Below the pieces are notes generated by a model. It saw only the letters and a list, made by a program, of their open reading frames with translations. It did not search any database and had not been told where the DNA came from. This document shows positions 56,841 to 64,000 of a DNA stretch of 64,000 nt, piece by piece. The position numbers were made by a program, and so were the translations under genes. The DNA lies in the NCBI GenBank assembly GCA_001770015.1, contig MEQB01000049.1, positions 38,640 through 102,639 on the forward strand. The letters are read 5' to 3'. Each line of letters opens with the position of its first letter. The stretch's first letter is position 1. This DNA is from Bdellovibrionales bacterium RIFOXYC1_FULL_37_79. GTDB lineage: Bacteria > Bdellovibrionota > Bacteriovoracia > Bacteriovoracales > Bacteriovoracaceae.

Positions 56841-56850
56841 TTTTCAAACA

Positions 56851-56873
56851 GGGAGAGGTTTAGTGTCTCTCTT
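56851..56873 (+). terminator. Weak terminator-like hairpin
   Basis: GAGAG/CTCTC stem with two G-T pairs below it and a 9-base loop, 10 bp after the AlbA_2 stop. T run is poor. Confidence 0.35.
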
Positions 56874-56922
56874 AGTTCATATTTTCTAATGTTTTAAATT
56901 AACCTCAGTCCTTCATTTACCT

Positions 56923-57339
56923 TTATTCCACACAGTTCATTATATATGTAAACCCATTATATAAAACATGTGAGCCATCTTGCTTAGTCAAATTGATATA
57001 AACCATAAGATGGCCATGCGAAGGTGAATGATTTCCTAGTGTGACAGACTCAGTTCCATTTATTGTGTTATACTGGCCATTTTCAAACTTAAATATATTA
57101 TACAAGACCTGAGTGCCAGCCGATCCTTTGAGGGCCTCAACCGTTAAAGACCCTTTTGCTACTTTGAAGAGCGCAGGATTATGAGGGTTTTCCATTAAGG
57201 TAAGAACGCCGCTTACGTTGGCGCGAAAACCGCTTGAATAGCCTTCTGGTGCTTGGCAATTAACGGTAATTTCTGTTGAACTGGCAAGTGCCACTAACGA
57301 AATTGAAAATAAACCAAACATGATCATTAATTTTTTCAT
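56923..57339 (-). CDS. Small secreted protein of unknown function
   Basis: A 138-residue protein; the ATG follows GGAGG. Signal MIMFGLFSISLVALAS. The mature part is beta-rich (GVLTLMENPHNPALFKVAKG, HGHLMVYINLTKQDG) with two Cys at its ends, probably a disulfide. No family recognised. Confidence 0.68.
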   Translation of the reverse strand: MKKLMIMFGLFSISLVALASSTEITVNCQAPEGYSSGFRANVSGVLTLMENPHNPALFKVAKGSLTVEALKGSAGTQVLYNIFKFENGQYNTINGTESVTLGNHSPSHGHLMVYINLTKQDGSHVLYNGFTYIMNCVE

Positions 57340-57901
57340 ATATATCCTCCAGGTAACCCTTAATATAACTTAAAAAAAACCAAGAAATCTTACTGACGCA
57401 TAGTATCAAAAAAACGCGCACTTGTGGTAATTAATGCTGTAACGCTGAATTTATTTCACAACCAAGTTTATCTTTTTTATTAACTTAATTAACATACCGT
57501 AATTATTAGGATATTTAGTTCATTACAAAATAATTCGTTTCTACGCTTTAAAAAAATTTACACGAAAAATATTTTTATACAACTCATATTTATACCTGGA
57601 TTTAAATTTGATAATCAAACCAATCGATACACTTCCAGGAAAAGTAAAATCATGAAATCATAATAATTATCGTTTGACATCAGATCAACTCACCATTTTT
57701 ATCATAAAAACTTTTGATTTGGCCGTTAAAAACAAGAAGATACTGAGCCACATTAAGTTGCATTCAACACTTGAATTATCATCTTTAAATTATGCATAGA
57801 ACCTAAAGAGATGAGCAGATTTACCAGGTCACAGGCTAGCCGAATCTATCAAGCTCTGAAAGCCCCAGCAGAAGCTGAGGAGGGGCTACCTTTTTAATTA
57901 G
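57340..57901. other. Gene-free 562-bp stretch with one GC-rich patch
   Basis: Strongly AT-rich except for bases 57811-57890. I see no gene I would support apart from the 28-codon frame listed next. Confidence 0.55.
57811..57897 (+). other. GC-rich 28-codon frame ending in a hairpin plus T5
   Basis: A short frame (MSRFTRSQASRIYQALKAP, then AEAEEGLPF) whose last third folds as AGCCCC ... GGGGCT with an inner AGC/GCT stem, followed by ACC and five T. Composition is far from the flanks. It could be a gene remnant, the end of a small RNA, or a terminator for the gene to the right. Coding is doubtful. Confidence 0.3.
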
Positions 57902-59095
57902 TTATTCGTTGCAAACATCCAAGGAATCTTTTTTCAACATTGGCCAAAATAAATCATTCACCAATACATCTCTTATTTGTAAATAGTTTTTTGCATTCAA
58001 AATGGATCTTTCCACTTGATAACTTAATACCTTGCCTACTTTGTTGAGAAAAAGACCTGGAACCTTTTTGTGCAATTCCATCTCAAGTTCGTTTAGAAAG
58101 TTTTGATCAAGATACCCATTTTTAATTTTTTCTACGAGAGCGATAGTGTCACGAGGAATTTGATAAGCTGCTGCGACTGCCGACAAAACGATTCCGTTTG
58201 CTTGATAATAAACAAAACTGCTAAATCTCATATTAAGTATAGCTGCCATATATCCAAATGAAAGAGCATTTTCATCACCTTCCTCAAGGTTGAATATCTT
58301 ATTCGAAAACTGATGCAACAAATGCTTATGCATGGATTTTACTGACGAAACGACAGGTTCTGAGTTTTTAAACCCAAAATTAAAAGCAATCTCTCCGTAA
58401 GCTCCTCTTGTTATATGGTGTTCATACAAACTTGCAAGTTTCAACATTTCATAATTTTCTGGTACTTCTCGACTTGTTCTTGTTGATAATTCATGCCTAA
58501 AGCATTTTACAATAGTTTCTTCACCAAAAGAATGAAATGATTGGGCAGATGTATTTAAATAGTTGGAATAAGTGTTGTCATTTTTATCTACAGGAATCAT
58601 TAGGGAGAGCTTCTTTACGATCTGATATTCAAGAAAAGCAGTAATTTTATTAGAAATGCTATAATCTGATTCTTCTTCAAGATTGGTTTCAAATCCAGAA
58701 ATACCAGCATATTCATGATGGATGAGGGTATATTGTTTGTCCTCTTTAGTTTTATTAAATCGTTCAAAATTACACTGTACCCATTTTATACCCTGTCCAT
58801 CTTCGAAATTTTTACATGTCTTTTCTGCGTTACCAATAAATATCTTTTCATCGCTACAAGTAATTTTTGCGTTAAAAGCATTTAACATTTGTGTATTATA
58901 TTTCTCCAAATAAACATCTTCAGGCAATTTCAATCCTTGTGATCCACCTTTTTGTATCCAGGATTCAATATCATCCCGTATGATTTTTATCCTGTCTTCG
59001 CAATCATCTCCTCCATTACCAATTTTTACGCCACTTGAGGCAAAGGCACCGAAAGATCCCATTAAAAAAACCAATGTTAAAATTAATCTAGTCAT
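57902..59095 (-). CDS. Secreted protein of the GNGGD type, possible metallo-site
   Basis: A 397-residue exported protein (signal LILTLVFLMGSFGAFASS). It starts its mature part with VKIGNGGDDCEDRI, a motif shared by many secreted proteins of Bdellovibrio-type bacteria. Around residue 148 is LIHHEYAGISGFE, with a His-Glu pair that could bind zinc but does not fit a standard HExxH. Start ATG overlaps the upstream TIGR02147 stop in TAATG and has AAGGAG upstream, so translation is coupled to that gene. Confidence 0.72.
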   Translation of the reverse strand: MTRLILTLVFLMGSFGAFASSGVKIGNGGDDCEDRIKIIRDDIESWIQKGGSQGLKLPEDVYLEKYNTQMLNAFNAKITCSDEKIFIGNAEKTCKNFEDGQGIKWVQCNFERFNKTKEDKQYTLIHHEYAGISGFETNLEEESDYSISNKITAFLEYQIVKKLSLMIPVDKNDNTYSNYLNTSAQSFHSFGEETIVKCFRHELSTRTSREVPENYEMLKLASLYEHHITRGAYGEIAFNFGFKNSEPVVSSVKSMHKHLLHQFSNKIFNLEEGDENALSFGYMAAILNMRFSSFVYYQANGIVLSAVAAAYQIPRDTIALVEKIKNGYLDQNFLNELEMELHKKVPGLFLNKVGKVLSYQVERSILNAKNYLQIRDVLVNDLFWPMLKKDSLDVCNE

Positions 59096-59997
59096 TATAA
59101 AACTCCTTGCAAATCATCTTCGGAATTGCTACCCATAAATCTCTCATTAGTCTCTGACGCATTTGAATGACAATGGATGAGGCCACTACTTATGGGAATA
59201 TTATTAATATTTATTTGAAAAATTTTTTTCCCTTTTCCTTTTGATTTTTTTGTATATTTCACAAGCAATTGATCCGTAAAATTGGACAGCTCATTATTCA
59301 ATGATTGATATTCTTCTTCAGACAAGGCCACTAAGACACTATTAAAATATCTTTTTTGAGGGTCTTGGTTTATGGCCTCTATGGCAATTTCAAGACTTTT
59401 TTTGTGAAATGATTGAATAGCAAAATTTCCACATCTATCATCATCACCCACATAAAAATAATTATTTTTTGCAACCCACTGATCACCCACACATTCGGTC
59501 AGCCCTTGCTCTTTTAAAGCTTGGAGGTAATTATCCACTTCAGACAGCGGAATACTCAGCATCTTGGAAATTGCACCGGTAGAACGATCAACATCATTTA
59601 AACCTAATATAACTTGAATTTTGGGATACCAATGTGAACTTAAAAAAGCATATGAATCTTGCAAAAATCGATTTTTTTTAAGGCATAGCTGCTGTAAAGC
59701 AATAAACTGGCGGTCTTTTTCATCAATGGTTTTTGCTTGATTAAACCTTACCAGATTGACAAAATAATTTTGTTCTGTTTTTTTTAATTCCAAGGTGGGT
59801 AAGATTTTTTTAATTCCTTCGTCGGTTAAATTGCGATGCCCAGTAATCACCAAACGTAAATAGCTCCGATTATTAATTCCTGCCTGGCTTCCCCATAAAG
59901 TATAAGAAAACTGTGCATTTTCGCATTTTCTCATTTGATAAAATGCTTTTAAAAAAGCTCTAAAGTCCAGATATTCAAAAATATTCAAGTTTTTCAT
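59095..59997 (-). CDS. TIGR02147-family protein, putative regulator
   Basis: About 300 residues from ATG 59997. The N-terminal family block is clear: NIFEYLDFRAFLKAFYQM, GINNRSYLRLVITGHRNLTDEGI and ELKKTEQNYFVNLVRFNQA. This family is expanded in Fibrobacter and Bdellovibrio-type bacteria and is thought to act in gene regulation, though no member is well studied. Its stop overlaps the start of the secreted GNGGD gene (TAATG), suggesting it controls or senses that product. Confidence 0.85.
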   Translation of the reverse strand: MKNLNIFEYLDFRAFLKAFYQMRKCENAQFSYTLWGSQAGINNRSYLRLVITGHRNLTDEGIKKILPTLELKKTEQNYFVNLVRFNQAKTIDEKDRQFIALQQLCLKKNRFLQDSYAFLSSHWYPKIQVILGLNDVDRSTGAISKMLSIPLSEVDNYLQALKEQGLTECVGDQWVAKNNYFYVGDDDRCGNFAIQSFHKKSLEIAIEAINQDPQKRYFNSVLVALSEEEYQSLNNELSNFTDQLLVKYTKKSKGKGKKIFQININNIPISSGLIHCHSNASETNERFMGSNSEDDLQGVL

Positions 59998-60190
59998 GAA
60001 CGCACTTAAGCACATCAACAGGTTGATATCAAATAAATTTCTCAGTTTTGTAAAATTTTTATGCGTTCACCCATGAACTCAGTCCTCTACAATGACCAGG
60101 ATCGGTGATCGATCACTAATCTAGTCATTAATACATGTAAAACTAATTAGACTTGGAACAGTGAGTACTTCGGAGCAGTTTCCTACTTTG

Positions 60191-60241
60191 ATATAGCAAA
60201 CCGATTTAGTCGTATATTTTTATTCACTATTTCAACAAAAC
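60191..60241 (+). repeat. 51-bp direct repeat, left copy
   Basis: ATATAG, one variable base, then AAACCGATTTAGTCGTATA and TTTTTATTCACTATTTCAAC with AAAAC. It matches bases 63244-63294 at 50 of 51 positions in the same orientation, 3053 bp away. Confidence 0.95.
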
Positions 60242-60354
60242 ACCGCTTACTTCTCTTACTCTCCCATTGTTCATTTTATTTATTACCAATAATCCATGCT
60301 TCTCTCCCTAAAAGCAAAATCACTTTTATTAAAACATTCGCAACACAAAAACAT

Positions 60355-60370
60355 TTCGACAAACATCGAA
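60355..60370. promoter_or_regulatory. Palindromic operator 1 (TTCGA-N6-TCGAA)
   Basis: TTCGACAAACATCGAA lies just upstream of the -35 element. It matches operator 2 at 12 or more of 16 bases; the centres are 39 bp apart. Confidence 0.6.
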
Positions 60371-60376
60371 ATAAAT

Positions 60377-60405
60377 TTGACATTTAGATTTAATTCGATC
60401 AATAT
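60377..60405 (+). promoter_or_regulatory. Promoter of the ArsR/DUF2087 module
   Basis: A perfect -35 TTGACA (60377-60382), 17-bp spacer and a weak -10 CAATAT (60400-60405), 29 bp before the start codon at 60434. Flanked and overlapped by two operators. Confidence 0.6.
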
Positions 60406-60409
60406 CGAA
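60394..60409. promoter_or_regulatory. Palindromic operator 2 (TTCGAT-N4-ATCGAA)
   Basis: A perfect inverted repeat TTCGATCAATATCGAA that covers the -10 element, as expected for a repressor site. Confidence 0.65.
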
Positions 60410-60433
60410 CCACTTTAAAACAGAGGATGGATC

Positions 60434-60823
60434 ATGTTTAATATTAAAAATTTCAAAGATATGATAATAGAACTTCAGGTCAGAATGAAAAAATCGCTTC
60501 GAGGCAAACTCGATGAGAAAATCGAAAAGAAAATCATAGATGAATTCTCAAACACCTACATGGCCATGACCGACAAATACTCGAACGCTGTCCAGTCTGG
60601 TATTAATTTACCCATATTACAAAAGTTTGCCTCATTTCCTGTGGAGGAACGTGTTTATCTTGCGCTTTTAGATCTTTTGGAAAGAATGGAGATTGATTTT
60701 TCTCAGAAATTTGCGATGGATTTAAAGCATGGTTTAGAAAATGAAATAGAAATAGGGAAAATTAAAATAGCTTTTTTAGATGGGATACGTAGAGAATTAA
60801 ATTTTGCTAGGTTTATTGAATGA
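60434..60823 (+). CDS. Small hypothetical protein paired with ArsR/DUF2087 regulator
   Basis: A 129-residue soluble helical protein with GAGGATG before the start. No signal peptide or recognised motif; it is rich in Lys and Glu. The stop overlaps the start of the next gene by 4 bp, and the shared promoter carries two operators. A two-gene, self-regulated module such as an effector with its regulator is a possibility, but function is unknown. Confidence 0.72.
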   Translation: MFNIKNFKDMIIELQVRMKKSLRGKLDEKIEKKIIDEFSNTYMAMTDKYSNAVQSGINLPILQKFASFPVEERVYLALLDLLERMEIDFSQKFAMDLKHGLENEIEIGKIKIAFLDGIRRELNFARFIE

Positions 60824-61365
60824 AAACGTTAATGATCTTAAAGGCCTTAGCAGATGAATCTCGATTGGAAATTTTCAAGCTTTTGCTAACTAAAAATGCG
60901 TATGTTGAGGTCATTTCAGAAAGATTAAAACTTTCTCCCTCTACGGTCTCTTTTCATTTGAAAAAATTATGTGAAGCAGGGTTAGTAACTTCGCATCGTG
61001 ACCAGTATTATACAATTTTTGCTGCAATCCCTGACGTTGCAGAATTACGAATAAAAGATTTGCTATTAAGTACGCCCTCCAAAATCCATGATCAAAATAA
61101 AGTTGAACAAAATTATAAAGAAAAAGTTTTAAAAAGCTTTTTTAAGTATGGCCGACTCATAAAAATTCCTGTTCAAAAACAAAAACGACAATGGGTTATG
61201 GAACGGATAGCAAACAACTTTCTAACGAATAAAAATTACTCTCAAAATTCTGCTACTAAATTATTAGCTGAAGTTTATAAGGACACGGCACTCTTATTAA
61301 AAGAACTTCAAAGCTGTGGGTGTGTGAGTATTAACAATGGAATCATCACAAAAAATAAAAATTAA
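60820..61365 (+). CDS. ArsR-type winged helix regulator with DUF2087 domain
   Basis: A 181-residue protein. Residues 1-75 are an ArsR winged helix (LADESRLEIFKLLL, LKLSPSTVSFHLKKLCEAGLV). From about 105 it matches DUF2087 (YGRLIKIPVQKQKRQWVMER, YSQNSATKLLAEVYKDTALL). No ArsR metal-binding Cys is in the usual helix. Such ArsR-DUF2087 proteins are probable regulators of unknown signal. It is the likely reader of the paired TTCGA palindromes. A small frame begins one base after its stop. Confidence 0.85.
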   Translation: MKTLMILKALADESRLEIFKLLLTKNAYVEVISERLKLSPSTVSFHLKKLCEAGLVTSHRDQYYTIFAAIPDVAELRIKDLLLSTPSKIHDQNKVEQNYKEKVLKSFFKYGRLIKIPVQKQKRQWVMERIANNFLTNKNYSQNSATKLLAEVYKDTALLLKELQSCGCVSINNGIITKNKN

Positions 61366-61366
61366 C

Positions 61367-61590
61367 ATGAAAGAATTAAAAAAATCTCTATTTCCTGTGT
61401 TTGAAGATCAATTCCAACTGCCGCGATCACGGGGGGGGGGGGCTTATTAGATACAGAAAAGTATAGTTATCACAAGGAATACTTTTCTTGCGTCTACGAA
61501 TTATCAAAGCGTATTAAACTTTTATACTTTGCCAATAACAAGTGCCAAAAATTTATTAAAGATCAGATAAATTGTACCAATATTAATTAA
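61367..61590 (+). pseudogene. Small gene interrupted by a G12 run; candidate phase-variable frame
   Basis: ATG lies one base after the ArsR stop. The frame runs MKELKKSLFPVFEDQFQLPR, then into Gly codons made by twelve consecutive G at 61431-61442, and stops two codons later (27 residues). One more G, or two fewer, would restore a frame of about 74 codons ending at 61590, rich in Lys and aromatic residues (EYFSCVYELSKRIKLLYFAN). Either a contingency locus, a decayed gene or a homopolymer read error. No family recognised. Confidence 0.5.
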
Positions 61591-61613
61591 CAAGGTAAAC
61601 CCCCAGCTCAGCT

Positions 61614-61659
61614 CTAACTATTACCCATAAATCTTTATGGAATTGTGGGTAATAGTTAG
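61614..61659. repeat. Large inverted repeat, 14-bp perfect arms
   Basis: CTAACTATTACCCA and TGGGTAATAGTTAG pair perfectly, extended by three further pairs (one G-T), around a 12-base loop. No T run follows, so it is not a standard terminator. The rest of 61591-61762 holds nothing I recognise. Confidence 0.75.
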
Positions 61660-61762
61660 TTCAAAGAACATGGTTGGTTTATTTCGCAGATACGAACGAG
61701 AAGAAGCTGCTTGATTTATCGGTAATACAACCCATCCAGCTTTTAAGTTCCCGCTTTATTTT

Positions 61763-63160
61763 CTAATGAAAAAAAGAAATTTCTAATACATCAATCATAT
61801 CACCATTTTTATATGGCAAAACACACAGGTGATTAGTTACGATGGCATCGCTTATATTCCAATCTTTTTTCATGAGTCGTTGATAATATTTGTTTATTCC
61901 AGGATGAATTTCATGCAACGATTTAAATGTCTTAAACGGAAGTAAGTGAGATGGGACATGAAGTGTTAAGGACAATATTCCTCCATTAACTTTTTCTACA
62001 ATTCTAACATCCTTATCATTTCCGAACAATTCTTTTTGCGCATTTGATAGCTCGCTATAGGCGATCTTGTATATTTCTCCATTTCTAATTTTTTTAACTT
62101 TTTGATTATTTTCATATTTTCTTTTTTGGTTATTGTTCACCAGTGTAGGAAATGTTTCTTCTAGACAGCTGAGAGTTATTTCGCCATCAAGATATTTCCT
62201 TTCTGCGTTGGAAAATTCATTCAGCATTTCTTCAAATAAATCAAAACTACTTTGAACATTAATCTTTACAAAAGAATTGCTTCTTTTTATTTTTTCAACC
62301 AAATCTTTTGAATGACTATTTCCAACAACTACATGTAGATCTTTTTCTTCAACAAGAGCCTTGCAATATAATTCACAAATTTTATTCAACATACTTTTAT
62401 TTCTTAACTCATTGTTAAAATAATTCTGATCTTCATCATCTAATCTATCTCCTCTTGAAATTTTTGCAATAATTTTGCTTAATTTTTCATCATCAATGTT
62501 GTATTTTATAAATTCCTTTTTTTGAAGATATTCTTTCAAATAAAGCAATGAAACAGTTAAGCCTTTTAGATATTTTTCATGTGTAGTTTTAACACCTTTT
62601 CCATTTTGGAAAAAATTTTCAAAATAATCTAGGATTTCTTTTTCATATTTTGGAATACTGCCAACAATAAATTCATGGAATCCGGGTACAAGGAATAATG
62701 CAAAAGGTATATCTGAAGACATTGTTTCCACTGGTGAGCTAAATATTTTATCTGAGGTTTGTCCTAATGCTTTTTTAAGGTTCATTCCACTTTGAAGTAT
62801 ATTATAATTTATAACCAAAGATCCCAACGCATATGTCACTTTATCATCTAAAGGAATTGAATCTTTTGATTTTAAAGGTCCTTCTTTGGCAAAAATAATT
62901 TTATTTTTCTCGCTTAAATCTCTTAGATACTCTTTATATCCCTTCGATAATTCTTGTTTTTTTTGTAATTCAAGATCATCACCATAATAACTATCATGAA
63001 ATTCACCATGAATGTGAATAGTAGGTCTAGTTTCATTAAGGTATTTTTGACTCAATTTTTCCACATCACAAGGATAGGTATTAGAGGCAAATAGATTCGC
63101 CGTAATGAGTAGAATAAATATACATATAACGGTATATCCCATACTAGCTTTTCGTTGCAT
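61763..63160 (-). CDS. Secreted protein, possible TraB/ChaN-like
   Basis: A 465-residue exported protein (leader VICIFILLITANLFASN). Motifs recall the TraB/ChaN/EreA group of putative metal-dependent hydrolases: IHIHGEFHDSYYGD near the start, IIFAKEGPL, and LHVVVGNSHSKDLVEKI in the middle. The rest is Lys/Glu-rich helix. The assignment is weak. The ATG lacks a clear ribosome site. It lies inside the segment bracketed by the 51-bp repeats and reads opposite to the ArsR pair. Confidence 0.6.
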   Translation of the reverse strand: MQRKASMGYTVICIFILLITANLFASNTYPCDVEKLSQKYLNETRPTIHIHGEFHDSYYGDDLELQKKQELSKGYKEYLRDLSEKNKIIFAKEGPLKSKDSIPLDDKVTYALGSLVINYNILQSGMNLKKALGQTSDKIFSSPVETMSSDIPFALFLVPGFHEFIVGSIPKYEKEILDYFENFFQNGKGVKTTHEKYLKGLTVSLLYLKEYLQKKEFIKYNIDDEKLSKIIAKISRGDRLDDEDQNYFNNELRNKSMLNKICELYCKALVEEKDLHVVVGNSHSKDLVEKIKRSNSFVKINVQSSFDLFEEMLNEFSNAERKYLDGEITLSCLEETFPTLVNNNQKRKYENNQKVKKIRNGEIYKIAYSELSNAQKELFGNDKDVRIVEKVNGGILSLTLHVPSHLLPFKTFKSLHEIHPGINKYYQRLMKKDWNISDAIVTNHLCVLPYKNGDMIDVLEISFFH

Positions 63161-63243
63161 TTGATTATTTTATTAATAAAACTACTGCGATTCGGAGAGA
63201 TCTGTATTATTTTATCCAGTTTGAAATAAAATCCTGTTTCTGA

Positions 63244-63294
63244 ATATAGTAAACCGATTTAGTCGTATATTTTTATTCACTATTTCAACAAAAC
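63244..63294 (+). repeat. 51-bp direct repeat, right copy
   Basis: Same sequence and orientation as 60191-60241 (one mismatch, C to T after ATATAG). It lies 49 bp before the open frame of the truncated serine recombinase. Confidence 0.95.
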
Positions 63295-63342
63295 CCCTCG
63301 AAATTATTCCAGTCATTCATCATAAAATGATGACATCTTTCC

Positions 63343-64000
63343 TGAAATACGATTTCCTCAGGGAACAAAAAAACTTTTGACTGTGAACCTCACCGGGTTT
63401 TAGCCAAAAAATTGGAGCCAGTTGTTTTAAACCAAGTTATATCTTATATGACTGACAAAAATTTTGCAGAGAATATTTTAGAACGGGCAAAAGCAAAGTA
63501 TACACAGAGGACACATCAAGACGAATCTAGAAAGATCAGAGGAAGAATTAATGCGGTCGAGGAACACCTTGAAGCTTTGGCCGAAAGGCTGGGAGGTCTT
63601 CCTAAAACTATTTCAGCCATGCCGATTTTTAAACAGATGAAAAAGCTTCAGACCAGAAAAGAGGAGCTAGAAAAAAATTTAATTGGGATTGAGGATGGAT
63701 TTTATCCTAGGGACATGCCTATTGATGAAAATTTACAAAAAATTACGGAGGGAATGAAAAAGATTCTTGAAAATGAGGGGCATTTTGAATTGAAAAGCAA
63801 AATCATTCAAAAACTTGTGCATAGAGTGGAAGTAGGAATTGATTTGCTGGCTATTCATTTTATTGTGGGAAAAAAGAATTTATTAAGCTGTTCGAATTTT
63901 GGTTCATATACCTTGACTACTGGATATCTAGAATTCTTATTCCATGCAACACATTTTAAAATTCATGAACAATTTAAAATCGTTAATTACATCTTTCAAG
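63343..64000 (+). pseudogene. Serine recombinase C-terminal fragment, 5'-truncated, runs off window
   Basis: An open frame to the window end (219 codons) with no good start codon near its 5' side. The sequence fits the part of large serine recombinases after the resolvase domain: a final zinc-ribbon-like Cys (KTFDCEPHRVLAKKLEPVV), then a coiled coil (RGRINAVEEHLEALAERL, MKKLQTRKEELEKNL) and a closing strand region (IIQKLVHRVEVGIDLLAIHF). The catalytic N-terminal domain is missing, with stops in all upstream sequence, so this is a remnant beside the 51-bp repeat. Position of the true 3' end is outside the window. Confidence 0.72.

Larger units (their letters stand above)
59998..60433. other. 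Gene-free 436-bp stretch holding repeat and promoter elements
   Basis: Contains the left 51-bp repeat, a GATCGGTGATCGATCAC partial palindrome near 60110, the two operator palindromes and the promoter listed below. Confidence 0.6.

Noticed and set aside
63310..63335. TCATCAT-AAA-ATGATGA hairpin after the right 51-bp repeat
   Set aside because: Short, AT-rich and without a T run; not enough to call a terminator or recombination site.
1..64000. tRNA, rRNA, CRISPR arrays and riboswitches
   Set aside because: Looked for tRNA T-arm sequence, regular short repeats and known leader motifs by eye and saw none; a dedicated scan (tRNAscan-SE, Infernal, CRISPR finder) would settle it.

Overview
The window is low-GC DNA with dense genes and short intergenic gaps. 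The gene set (several TIGR02147/PilZ/CheX-type signalling proteins, many secreted proteins of no known family, gliding/predator-style chemosensory parts, nitrite-ammonification cytochromes) fits a Bdellovibrionota-like bacterium, most probably of the Bacteriovorax/Halobacteriovorax side. This is an inference from gene content and composition; no rRNA or tRNA gene is present to test it.

1-12.3 kb and 18.5-20.9 kb: a two-component and c-di-GMP-flavoured signalling region. It holds the 5' two thirds of a CheA kinase with two MshEN-like repeats, a CheY, an HPt-STAS fusion, a degenerate receiver plus degenerate HD-GYP protein, a Crp-like regulator, two receiver-PilZ paralogues, a receiver-like/membrane/PilZ protein, a receiver-like/STAS protein, a methyl-accepting protein without a sensor domain, a CheY-CheX fusion and a receiver/STAS/CheX-like protein. 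No GGDEF or EAL protein is in the window.

12.3-30.7 kb: housekeeping and envelope genes: an EF-G paralogue, MsrB-MsrA fusion, B3/B4 domain protein, EVE protein, HAD 5'-nucleotidase, TrmA/RlmD-type rRNA methylase, FecR and C45-peptidase proteins, MarC, and several secreted proteins of unknown function.

30.7-34 kb and 50.3-54.6 kb: two nitrogen-oxide modules. The first is Hcp, a 2[4Fe-4S] ferredoxin and a Crp/Fnr regulator, with an FNR-like box before the ferredoxin gene. The second is nrfH-nrfA-resB-ccsA, a complete nitrite-to-ammonia pathway with its own cytochrome c assembly genes.

34-50.3 kb: secreted and envelope proteins, M14 carboxypeptidase, lysA with a DUF4056 gene, a tocopherol-cyclase-like protein next to an EptA-like phosphoethanolamine transferase that has lost its catalytic residues, and two predicted outer-membrane barrels.

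54.6-64 kb: an accessory region. It has an AlbA_2 regulator with a decayed fragment of itself upstream, a TIGR02147 regulator coupled to a secreted protein, and a 3-kb segment bracketed by 51-bp direct repeats. That segment carries a two-gene ArsR/DUF2087 module with paired palindromic operators, a small reading frame broken at a run of 12 G (candidate phase-variable or mis-sequenced) and a TraB/ChaN-like secreted protein. A 5'-truncated serine recombinase follows the right-hand repeat and runs off the window.
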